Below, one piece after another: positions 26,806 through 34,057 of a stretch of DNA of 64,000 bases. This stretch comes from Paenibacillus sp. FSL R5-0517 (lineage in GTDB: Bacteria > Bacillota > Bacilli > Paenibacillales > Paenibacillaceae): NCBI RefSeq assembly GCF_037974355.1, contig NZ_CP150235.1, forward strand, positions 4,216,001 to 4,280,000. Direction: 5' to 3'. The notes below the pieces were generated by a model. That model worked only from the letters and a program-made list of their open reading frames with translations, did no database searches and was not told the DNA's origin. A program made the position numbers and the translations under genes. Every line of letters begins with the position of its first letter. Position 1 is the first letter of the stretch.

Positions 26806-27795
26806 ATGTTTTCCTTCATAAATGTATATAAATGGTCACTCCTATTCGCCATATTCACTGCAACTCTCTCTCACTGTAGTTCCACCGATACGATTAAACC
26901 TGTTCACAACGATGAAGTGTCCTCCTCTGCGGCCAGTCAACCCCCGGTGGACCCAATCATCCGCAGAGAAGGAACTACGGTATATATTGAAATGACGGCT
27001 CAGGTTACAGACATCGAAATCTCCGAGGGTGTGATCTACAACGCCTGGACATTTAATGGTACTGTTCCGGGACCCGTCCTGCGAGTGACCGAGGGGGATA
27101 CCTTGGTGTTCACACTAAAAAATAAAGATTCCAGCTTGCCTCACTCCATGGATTTTCACGCGGTACATGCCGCTCCCAGCAGCAAATTTATAGATGTTAT
27201 GCCAGGTGAGAAAGGAACGTTCACCTATCCAACCTCCTCGCCCGGTGTATTCATGTATCACTGTGGAACCAAACCAGTGCTGGCCCATATTGCGAACGGC
27301 ATGTATGGCATGATTATTGTGGAGCCAAAGGCTGGATACCCTTCCGATCACTTTGTTGATCGTGAGTATACCCTGGTTCAAAGTGAATGGTATAAAGAGC
27401 ATGATTACGAAGCTTTTTTGAACGAAGAACCTGAATATGTCGTATTTAACGGCAATGATTATGGATTGACCAAGCACCCCCTGCTAGCCAAAGTTGGCGA
27501 TACCGTGCGAATCTATGTCAGCAATGCCGGGCCCAATGAAGTCTCATCCTTCCACGTTGTAGGTACAATTATGGACCGTGTATATACCGATGGGAATCCA
27601 CGCAATATCCAGTATGGAATACAGACGGTTATGCTTCCTGCAAGTGGTGGAGCTGTCGTGGAGTTTACCGTGACCGAAGAAGGCGATTATGCGATCGTAA
27701 CCCACCAGTTCAATCATGTAGCCAAAGGAGCTGCTGCTGTTCTGCGTGTGACCAAGGATGGTAAAGATCATGGTGGATTCGCCATGTCTCACTAA
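26806..27795 (+). CDS. nirK: Copper-containing nitrite reductase
   Basis: Reduces nitrite to nitric oxide outside the membrane. Two cupredoxin domains are visible. Type 1 copper ligands: His113, Cys153, His161, Met166. Type 2 ligands: His118, His152, His300. The catalytic Asp116 and His250 are present. An N-terminal export signal ends near LSHCSS; Cys24 could be lipidated, but His at -1 is atypical for a lipobox. Two FNR boxes precede it and a Crp/Fnr regulator follows, so anaerobic induction is expected. Confidence 0.9.
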   Translation: MFSFINVYKWSLLFAIFTATLSHCSSTDTIKPVHNDEVSSSAASQPPVDPIIRREGTTVYIEMTAQVTDIEISEGVIYNAWTFNGTVPGPVLRVTEGDTLVFTLKNKDSSLPHSMDFHAVHAAPSSKFIDVMPGEKGTFTYPTSSPGVFMYHCGTKPVLAHIANGMYGMIIVEPKAGYPSDHFVDREYTLVQSEWYKEHDYEAFLNEEPEYVVFNGNDYGLTKHPLLAKVGDTVRIYVSNAGPNEVSSFHVVGTIMDRVYTDGNPRNIQYGIQTVMLPASGGAVVEFTVTEEGDYAIVTHQFNHVAKGAAAVLRVTKDGKDHGGFAMSH

Positions 27796-27849
27796 AGACA
27801 TAACAATAGGTAATGGCTGTACCCATCCTGAACATTTCGAGGTGATTAT

Positions 27850-28554
27850 ATGATGATCTGTGCGCACGAAGCGAAGGATACCTGTTTCTCCAAAGTATCT
27901 CTGTTCCAGCATCTGGATGAATCCGAAGCTGCATTGCTGAGCTCCCTTCTGCATACCCGCCGATATAACAAAGGTGAGATGGTTGTCCAGGAGGGCGAAC
28001 GCTCAGATACGCTTTATGTGATTCATCAGGGATGTGTAAAGTTATCCAAATATAATGAAAATGGCAAAGAACATATTATCCGGTTTCTGTTTCCTGGAGA
28101 TTTCTTCGGACAAGATTCCCTGTTACACCAAAAACCACATGCCGCGAACGCCGAAGTTCTGGAGCCTTCAGCCATCTGCTCCATCGGCAAGCATGATTTT
28201 GACCGGTTACTTGAACATGATCCAAAGCTTGTTTATCATTTCCTGCTTGCCATTTCCAACCTTCTGCGTGAAACCGATGAATGGAACTGCTCGCTTAGTG
28301 CCATGACAACGGAACAGAAGATTGCCAATCTGCTTCTGTTCTTCCACAACCGAAATCATGCAAGGCATGAGATCCGTTTGCCTGTCTTCAAAAAAGACAT
28401 GGCTCTATTGCTTGGTATCACACCAGAGACGCTTAGTCGTAAACTCGCCATGATGCAAGCGCAGGGGCTTCTTCAGGTTACAGGGAACTGTATTCTTATT
28501 CTTCAATTGAAACAGCTCAGGGAAAGAATTGAACCGCCAGCGTTAAGCCAATGA
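27850..28554 (+). CDS. Crp/Fnr family regulator with N-terminal cysteines
   Basis: A cyclic-nucleotide-binding-like beta-roll (about 20-125) and a winged helix (KKDMALLLGITPETLSRKLA) are visible. Cys4 and Cys12, with further Cys near 48 and 100, could hold an iron-sulfur cluster as in Fnr proteins, but the spacing differs from E. coli FNR. GAGGTGA precedes the ATG. It is 55 bp downstream of nirK with no terminator and is a candidate for the regulator that binds the FNR boxes in this island. Confidence 0.85.
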   Translation: MMICAHEAKDTCFSKVSLFQHLDESEAALLSSLLHTRRYNKGEMVVQEGERSDTLYVIHQGCVKLSKYNENGKEHIIRFLFPGDFFGQDSLLHQKPHAANAEVLEPSAICSIGKHDFDRLLEHDPKLVYHFLLAISNLLRETDEWNCSLSAMTTEQKIANLLLFFHNRNHARHEIRLPVFKKDMALLLGITPETLSRKLAMMQAQGLLQVTGNCILILQLKQLRERIEPPALSQ

Positions 28555-28599
28555 ACGTGGTAAGCAAGCTTGCAGGTGCGAGCAGTCTGTTTATGCCAA

Positions 28600-28641
28600 A
28601 AAGAGTATCCGTACAGAAGGGCTTCTGTTTGGATACTCTTT
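28600..28641. terminator. Bidirectional terminator
   Basis: Arms AAAGAGTATCC and GGATACTCTTT enclose a second smaller hairpin (ACAGAAG/CTTCTGT). It lies between the convergent crp and ZIP transporter genes. Confidence 0.8.
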
Positions 28642-28657
28642 CGTATGGTCCAGTTAT

Positions 28658-29380
28658 TCAGATATCCAACAACAGCGACACAAGCAGTCCCATGGATGCA
28701 ATCAATCCCACTACTGGCCCGCCCTCTTCAAAGGCTTCCGGCATCATTGTTGAGCAGATCATGGCAATAATTCCGCCACCTGCAAATGCACCAATCGCTG
28801 CACCCATCTCTTTGGGAAGCTGCTCCAGAAACAGATAGCCCCCCAGTGCCGCAAGAGCAGAGATCAACAGGACACTCAGCCACATCAGCATGATTTTACC
28901 TCGACTGTACTTGCCCTGTAGCCCAACCGTACTGGACAGACCTTCAGGGATGTTGCTGACAAAGATCGATACCACCAGGACTACACTGACACCGTTGCCA
29001 GCTAGCAAGCTGGCTCCAAGCATGATGGATTCCGGGATCGCATCCATTACCGTTCCTGCAAAGATTCCAAGGCCGCTTTGATTGGAGTCTCCCGACTTTG
29101 CCGAACGTTTACGCCCTGCCCCTCCCTTTGCAGAGACGAGCAGGTCAAACAGCGTATACACAACAGCCCCCGCTGTAAATCCAATGGCTGTGGGTATAAT
29201 ACCTCCATCATTCAGCGCATCTCCGAGAAGTTCAAAGGTTGCAGCACCAATTAATGTTCCTGTTCCAAATGCCATGATCCAGCCAATGATTCGTTTGGGA
29301 ATCTTCACAAACAATGCTGCGAGTGCGCCAATGACTACCGCTGAGGCAGAGATGCCGCCCCACATGAATGCAGTCCACAT
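28658..29380 (-). CDS. ZIP family metal transporter
   Basis: About eight membrane helices. The metal-site motifs DAIPES (about 118) and SNIPEGL (about 148) are characteristic of ZIP permeases, with a Gly/Lys/Ser-rich cytoplasmic loop at about 84-105. Substrate is likely zinc or another divalent metal. It is transcribed away from the denitrification operons. A copper or iron supply role is speculative. Confidence 0.85.
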   Translation of the reverse strand: MWTAFMWGGISASAVVIGALAALFVKIPKRIIGWIMAFGTGTLIGAATFELLGDALNDGGIIPTAIGFTAGAVVYTLFDLLVSAKGGAGRKRSAKSGDSNQSGLGIFAGTVMDAIPESIMLGASLLAGNGVSVVLVVSIFVSNIPEGLSSTVGLQGKYSRGKIMLMWLSVLLISALAALGGYLFLEQLPKEMGAAIGAFAGGGIIAMICSTMMPEAFEEGGPVVGLIASMGLLVSLLLDI

Positions 29381-29472
29381 CCGGGTCGACCCCTCTCTTG
29401 TTCAATCATATTCTAGCTTCTATCATTCCATTAACCCTGGTTGAACAATCAAAAACAGTGATGTGGCTTTAC

Positions 29473-29515
29473 GGTGATCTATATCACCTGATGTGTTTAA
29501 AAATCACGCTATGAT
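29473..29515 (+). promoter_or_regulatory. FNR-type promoter of the second crp gene
   Basis: GGTGA-N6-TCACC (29473-29488) has exact half-site symmetry. TATGAT at 29510-29515 gives a start near 29522, so the box centre (29480.5) lies at -41.5, the classic class II activator position. Confidence 0.65.
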
Positions 29516-29564
29516 AAAATGATGTCGTAGTTCAGAAATATGAGCACAGAGAGGAGAGATTCTC

Positions 29565-30266
29565 ATGAGTAGGGTAAACAAAGATAACACAGCGGAGTTT
29601 CTGCAACAGTTCCCCATCTTCCAGGATCTTAGCCCCGAGGAATTAAAGCAAGTCGAAGACATCGCCATTTCCAGAAGCATTCAGAAGAAATCGGTTATTT
29701 TCAGCGAAGGAAGCGAAAAAGAAGCTGTTTTTTTCATACGTACCGGCATTGTAAAGGCCTACAAAACCGATGAGAACGGGCATGAACAGATCGTCTCTTT
29801 CCTCAAAACAGGAGATATGTTCCCACACACCGGTTTTTTTAACGCGCACCCCTACCCGGCTACTGCGGAAGCAATTACCCCTACCGAGCTACTTGCCATA
29901 CCTGTGCGGCTTTTCGAACGATTAATGTTGAGTACACCCTCCATTGCGATCAAAATTATGCGTGTGCTCGGTGATAAAATACGAGAATTGCAGGATAAGT
30001 TACAGGTGCTCTCTGGTCAGGATGTGCGCAATCGTGTGCTTTCCTTCCTTCTCATGCTCGCAGAGCAGCACGGACACAAACATGAAGAACATATTGTCAT
30101 CAATCTGCCCATGACCCATCAGGAGTTTGCCAATTCCATTGGTACAACCAGGGAAACAGCAAATCGGCTTTTGAACCAGCTTACAAAAGAGAATCTGCTC
30201 GAAGTAGATCGCAACCGGATTATCATTCATGATTTGCAAGCTTTGAAGCAGCAAAGGGATACTTGA
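29565..30266 (+). CDS. Crp/Fnr family regulator without cysteines
   Basis: A 233-residue Crp/Fnr protein: sensor beta-roll (20-130), dimer helix, and winged helix TTRETANRLLNQLTKENLL. It contains no cysteine, so it cannot bind an iron-sulfur cluster; a heme/NO-sensing NnrR/Dnr-like role or a small ligand is possible. Its own promoter has an FNR box at -41.5, suggesting a regulatory cascade from the first regulator. Confidence 0.85.
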   Translation: MSRVNKDNTAEFLQQFPIFQDLSPEELKQVEDIAISRSIQKKSVIFSEGSEKEAVFFIRTGIVKAYKTDENGHEQIVSFLKTGDMFPHTGFFNAHPYPATAEAITPTELLAIPVRLFERLMLSTPSIAIKIMRVLGDKIRELQDKLQVLSGQDVRNRVLSFLLMLAEQHGHKHEEHIVINLPMTHQEFANSIGTTRETANRLLNQLTKENLLEVDRNRIIIHDLQALKQQRDT

Positions 30267-30326
30267 TCTCCCTGCACCCAGGCTACTTTATTTTTGGCCC
30301 ACACTCTAACAATAAAACTGTGTTTA

Positions 30327-30374
30327 CACAAAACGACCTTAGCGCCCGTAACCCACGTTAAGGTCTCTTTGTGT
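30327..30374 (+). terminator. Terminator after the second crp gene
   Basis: GACCTTAGCG pairs with CGTTAAGGTC (one mismatch), extended by ACACAAA with TTTGTGT. Confidence 0.7.
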
Positions 30375-30420
30375 ATGCAGAATTCAGTCATATTAAGGCG
30401 AGACAATGACATTACAAATA

Positions 30421-30463
30421 TGTGAGCAGGCTCACACAGATCCCTCTTCACATTTCCTATAAT
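30421..30463 (+). promoter_or_regulatory. FNR-type promoter of the DUF2249 operon
   Basis: TGTGA-N6-TCACA at 30421-30436 is a perfect FNR consensus. TATAAT at 30458-30463 gives a start near 30470, placing the box at -41.5. Confidence 0.75.
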
Positions 30464-30505
30464 CAAATTGCAACACCACACTAACCCTAATTGGAGGAAT
30501 GACAC

Positions 30506-30739
30506 ATGAACACATACACAGCAACTATTAATGCCACGGAGTATGCACCGCATTTGAAACATAAAGTGATTTTCGAAACGTTTGATCAGTTGCGACCACA
30601 GGAATCCATGCTGCTCATTAACGATCACGATCCAAAGCCACTTCGATTCCAGTTCCAGTCCACACATCCGGATGGTTTCAACTGGGAATATATTGAGCAG
30701 GGCCCTACAACCTTCCAGGTCAAAATCAGCAAACTATAG
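30506..30739 (+). CDS. DUF2249 protein
   Basis: A 77-residue single-domain DUF2249 protein (HKVIFETFDQLRPQESMLLI; NWEYIEQGP). DUF2249 proteins cluster with nitric-oxide and hemerythrin-type genes in Firmicutes and are thought to act in NO or redox metabolism. It is first in a five-gene operon driven by an FNR-type promoter. GGAGG precedes the ATG. Confidence 0.8.
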   Translation: MNTYTATINATEYAPHLKHKVIFETFDQLRPQESMLLINDHDPKPLRFQFQSTHPDGFNWEYIEQGPTTFQVKISKL

Positions 30740-30756
30740 ATTGGAGCTAAACTGCG

Positions 30757-31137
30757 ATGGCGCACGTTGAAATCATTGATGATACTACACTTCGCATCAC
30801 GCTACGGCTGGAAGATGCCATAACCATGGTGCAGATGGCACAGCGTGAACAGGCCGAATATGCGCAAGAGATTATTACCATTTACGAAAAAATGCCAGTG
30901 TTCGAATATACTCATTTCTGTTTTTACGCCTATGACAGTGCAAGACTATTTGAACAGATGCTCGGCATGGACCCCAAATCTTATCTGTCCTTCTCCCTCG
31001 ATGCGCCGGATTCATTCTTCTATGCACTGTACGGTGGGATGGCCGGCCTGTATGAATCATCTCTACAGTTAGTACAGCAGACGGCTGGAACTGGAGCTGG
31101 AGCAGGATTGGATGTGAACGCACATGTATCCATCTGA
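30757..31137 (+). CDS. Hypothetical protein of the DUF2249 operon
   Basis: A 126-residue helical protein with no family I can name. It contains EIIDDTTLRITLRLEDAI and QAEYAQEIITIYEKMPVFEY, and a Gly/Ala-rich C-terminus. It lies between two DUF2249 genes and overlaps the next gene by 14 bases, so it is a genuine operon member of unknown role in the nitrogen-oxide response. Confidence 0.7.
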   Translation: MAHVEIIDDTTLRITLRLEDAITMVQMAQREQAEYAQEIITIYEKMPVFEYTHFCFYAYDSARLFEQMLGMDPKSYLSFSLDAPDSFFYALYGGMAGLYESSLQLVQQTAGTGAGAGLDVNAHVSI

Positions 31138-31729
31138 TGTTCATGTTGTTGAATTGGATGTGCGTCCTCATCTGAGTAACAAGCTGGAGCCGTTTCAGCT
31201 GATTATGGACACGGTCAAAGGCCTTCAGCGTGACGATGTGTTTGTACTACACGCTCCATTCAAGCCAACACCTCTGCTCGGTATTCTCAAGCTGAAAGGA
31301 TACTCCAGCACATCGGAACGAAAGGCTTCAGATCACTGGGTCACCACGTTTGTGCACAAAAAAAATAAAACCGGTGCAAAGGCAATTTCTGCAATGGTTT
31401 TATCTGGATCAGAAGTTAATTTAGAACCTGATTCAGATGAAGAATCAGCTTCATGCCATGGACATCCAGAGGAGCAACCTGCTGCATTTAAAAACCTTGA
31501 ATCTCTACAGGCTCCCACCATTATACTGGACAATCGCGGATTGGAACCGCCACAACCCATGGTGAGAACACTCGCAGCTCTGGATCGTTGCAAGTCTGGG
31601 GAAGTCGTGCTGATCCACAATGACCGTGTACCTGTATTCCTGATTGAAGAGTTGAATAATCTCGGTTGCACCTACACGGTTGAAGATCAAACCGATGGCA
31701 CAGCCAAAGTGAGAATTGAAAAAGGGTAA
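31124..31729 (+). CDS. Two-domain DUF2249 protein
   Basis: Two DUF2249 domains: the first at about 5-80 (ELDVRPHLSNKLEPFQLIMD, APFKPTPLLGILKLKGY) and the second at about 130-195 (ILDNRGLEPPQPMVRTL). An acidic linker between them contains CHGH. It is the third gene of the operon. It is likely a redox or NO-linked accessory protein, by analogy. Confidence 0.8.
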   Translation: MYPSDVHVVELDVRPHLSNKLEPFQLIMDTVKGLQRDDVFVLHAPFKPTPLLGILKLKGYSSTSERKASDHWVTTFVHKKNKTGAKAISAMVLSGSEVNLEPDSDEESASCHGHPEEQPAAFKNLESLQAPTIILDNRGLEPPQPMVRTLAALDRCKSGEVVLIHNDRVPVFLIEELNNLGCTYTVEDQTDGTAKVRIEKG

Positions 31730-31742
31730 GGAGGCGAAAGCC

Positions 31743-32975
31743 ATGTCCAGGTTGCCGTTTCTTTTTATCATCACGGGCATCTTTGGATTTGTAATGTATC
31801 ATGCCTTCTCCCTGCTCTCGCTGACAGGCTGGCTTGGTGATGAACTCAGAGGACCCGAAGGCTGGTTTCATGCTCATTTGTTTGTGCTTGGATGGGCAAC
31901 GATGCTGGCTATGGGTGCGATATATCAGTTGATACATGTTATTTTGCAATCCAATATCTATAGTCTGTTTCTCGGTTATTGTCATTATTTCTTGTTCAGT
32001 ATCGGTATCGTGGGCATGTTATATGGCTTCATTCATGCTGATGTCATCTGGATTGCCGGTTCTGCTGCACTCGCGCTCTCTGGCATTCTGTTGTTCGGAT
32101 GGAATATGGCTATTACCCTCTTCCGGGCTTCACAATGGAATCCGGTAACGATCAGCGCAGCTTGTTCCTGTCTTTATCTGGTTCTTACCGGGTTGTCCGG
32201 TATGCTGATGGGTCTGAATTTTGCCTTTGGTGATTGGATTGGGTTGCATGAACGCTTGTTCGGCGCACACATCTGGATGGGTACACTCGGCTGGTTTGGC
32301 ATGTTAATTACCGGTTTCAGTTACAAAATGCTGCCCATGTTCTACCTGTCCCACAATTATTCCATTCGATTACAGAAAGTGGTTCTGGTTCTGTGGAACG
32401 CAGCTGTAATCGCAGGCGTTGTTGCATTTCTCACTGGGCTCAAGGGAGGTTGGCTCTGGTTCGCGCTACTTCTCCTTACTGCAGCCTTACTCATCTATGT
32501 GTATCACTTGGAGCAAATTCAGGAGAAACGACACAAAAGCAACCCAGGTCCAGGCATTCGCTGGTCTGTGTATGTAAGCCGTGCATTTGCCGCATATGCT
32601 GTCGCCCTACTGATCTATTCCGCACAAGGGACTGAACTGCTGCTCCATCCACGTGTTGTTCTGTTGTCTGGATGGATATATCTCGGGGGCTGGGTGTCTC
32701 TCACCATACTTGGCTATGCCTCCAAAATCGTGCCTTTTCTGTGGTGGACCCACAAATATGGCAAGCAGGCAGGCAGACCCGGAACACCGCTGATGGCAGG
32801 TATGCTGAGTGAACGGTATGTCAATTGGGGTATGCTCGCCATGGTGGCTGGAAGCCTGCTGCTTGTTAGTGGAATTCTGATTAATCTGGCGGAGGTCATG
32901 ATGGTTGGTGGAACGATTTTGTCTCTTGTCTCCATCGTTTATATCGCAAATATTGCTTTGGTATTCAGACGTTAA
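31743..32975 (+). CDS. Polytopic membrane protein related to heme-copper oxidase subunit I
   Basis: About twelve membrane helices. Conserved histidines in WFHAHLFVLGWATMLAMGAIYQ, GLHERLFGAHIWMGTLGWFG and the late WWTHKYG resemble heme ligands of cbb3/NOR-type subunits, though not all canonical histidines are evident. The start is ATG 31743 with AAGGAGG at 8 bases. In the DUF2249 operon it is a candidate NO-handling or electron-transfer component; function is unproven. Confidence 0.65.
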   Translation: MSRLPFLFIITGIFGFVMYHAFSLLSLTGWLGDELRGPEGWFHAHLFVLGWATMLAMGAIYQLIHVILQSNIYSLFLGYCHYFLFSIGIVGMLYGFIHADVIWIAGSAALALSGILLFGWNMAITLFRASQWNPVTISAACSCLYLVLTGLSGMLMGLNFAFGDWIGLHERLFGAHIWMGTLGWFGMLITGFSYKMLPMFYLSHNYSIRLQKVVLVLWNAAVIAGVVAFLTGLKGGWLWFALLLLTAALLIYVYHLEQIQEKRHKSNPGPGIRWSVYVSRAFAAYAVALLIYSAQGTELLLHPRVVLLSGWIYLGGWVSLTILGYASKIVPFLWWTHKYGKQAGRPGTPLMAGMLSERYVNWGMLAMVAGSLLLVSGILINLAEVMMVGGTILSLVSIVYIANIALVFRR

Positions 32976-32996
32976 AATTATGAAATCGATCGGAGC

Positions 32997-33305
32997 GTGG
33001 AAAAGGTGGAACAAACGACGCATTTACTCGAATGTCTCAAGGAAGTGTATGACCCTGAATTAGGTGTCAATATCGTTGACTTGGGTCTGGTGTATGAAGT
33101 AAGAGAAGAACCTGAACGAGTACATGTGCGGATGACACTGACTACACCAGGTTGTCCGCTGCACGATACCATCGTTGGTGCGGTGAAGTGGGTTTTGCAG
33201 GAAAATACGGGCAAGACTGATATTGATGTTCAAGTCGTGTGGGAGCCACAGTGGTCTCCACAGCGGATGTCGAATGAAGCCAAGGAAATGCTAGGATACT
33301 TCTAG
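32997..33305 (+). CDS. DUF59 (MIP18/SufT-like) iron-sulfur assembly factor
   Basis: A 102-residue DUF59 protein: YDPELGVNIVDLGLVYEV, with the conserved cysteine in TPGCPLHD. The family helps insert Fe-S clusters. The start is GTG 32997, or an in-frame GTG at 33006 with better spacing from GGAG. It is last in the operon and may mature an Fe-S or Fnr-type protein of the island. Confidence 0.85.
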   Translation: MEKVEQTTHLLECLKEVYDPELGVNIVDLGLVYEVREEPERVHVRMTLTTPGCPLHDTIVGAVKWVLQENTGKTDIDVQVVWEPQWSPQRMSNEAKEMLGYF

Positions 33306-33354
33306 GCCGAATGACGATAGACCGGATGAATGAACAAGTTGCTGACGGAATATG

Positions 33355-33404
33355 AAAAAGCATACCTGATATCTGATGTTCTCTCAGACCCAGGTATGCT
33401 TTTT
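33355..33404 (+). terminator. Terminator of the DUF2249 operon
   Basis: Perfect 14-bp arms AAAAAGCATACCTG and CAGGTATGCTTTTT around a 22-base loop. Confidence 0.8.
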
Positions 33405-33490
33405 GTTTTGTGAAGGATTGACTTGCACTGGATCGTCTCCTACGAAATGGCCTTGTCGGACACATGCAGTGATTTTTGGATAAAAAAATA

Positions 33491-33524
33491 AATAAGGAAA
33501 CTCCAGAATAGAGTTCCCCCTTAT
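33491..33524 (-). terminator. Terminator of the cupin gene
   Basis: On the minus strand GGGAACTC pairs with GAGTTTCC, followed by TTATTTATTTTTT. Confidence 0.7.
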
Positions 33525-33572
33525 ATTCGTGGCGATCAGTGAATCATTGTATCTATTCCTTGATAATAACTC

Positions 33573-33914
33573 TTAGATGTCCTTTGCATACGATGCTGCT
33601 GGTACTTTATTTAACACCACGAACAAACGAACTTCCTGTTCTCCTGTATTACGGAATGCGAACTCTACCTCGCCGCCGCAATGGATTACATCCTCTTGAT
33701 TCACCACTTGTTCTTCACCATCCAGAATAAGTGTGCCTGTGCCTTCGACCACCAGCAGAATAACGTCTGTGCCCGGATGTTGATGGACGGGAAGCTCTTG
33801 TCCTGGCAGAAAATGAAGGACAAAGGTCACTCCCCCACCCTGTTGGAATAATACCCGTTTCGTAAAACGATCCTCGCTGAATGTTTTGACTTCTTGCAAT
33901 GACGTAATACTCAT
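33573..33914 (-). CDS. Small cupin protein under an FNR-type promoter
   Basis: A 113-residue single-domain cupin with metal-binding residues in VHQHPGTDVILLVVEG and a second His in EDVIHCGG. Its role may be as a small metal or ligand sensor. GAGGAGGAAG precedes the ATG. Its promoter carries a perfect FNR half-site pair at -41.5, so it belongs to the same anaerobic regulon as nirK. Confidence 0.75.
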   Translation of the reverse strand: MSITSLQEVKTFSEDRFTKRVLFQQGGGVTFVLHFLPGQELPVHQHPGTDVILLVVEGTGTLILDGEEQVVNQEDVIHCGGEVEFAFRNTGEQEVRLFVVLNKVPAASYAKDI

Positions 33915-33956
33915 GATTAATCTTCCTCCTCGATAATATAATCTGTGAATACATTC

Positions 33957-34009
33957 ATCTTATCGCAAGAAAGCCCGCATTTCCTTGATCTGAATCAAGG
34001 AATGCAGGC
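33957..34009 (-). promoter_or_regulatory. FNR-type promoter built into a terminator hairpin
   Basis: TTGATCTGAATCAA (33985-33998) is a perfect FNR-family site (TTGAT-N4-ATCAA). TAAGAT at 33962-33957 gives a start near 33950, so the site is at -41.5 for the cupin gene. The same bases form the inner stem of a longer hairpin (33973-34009: GCCTGCATT/AATGCGGGC plus TTTC tail) that would terminate the BceB-like gene ending at 34058. Confidence 0.6.
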
Positions 34010-34057
34010 AATGAACAGATTATGGTCGGTCCTTACGACCCTTTGTTTTTAAGATGG

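Noticed and set aside
28551..28838. Plus-strand open frame across the end of the ZIP transporter gene
   Set aside because: It is antisense to the ZIP coding sequence and includes the terminator hairpin.
29492..29508. TGTG and CAC elements downstream of the FNR box at 29473
   Set aside because: The half-sites are spaced one base too far apart and the second is imperfect, so it is not called as a second FNR site.
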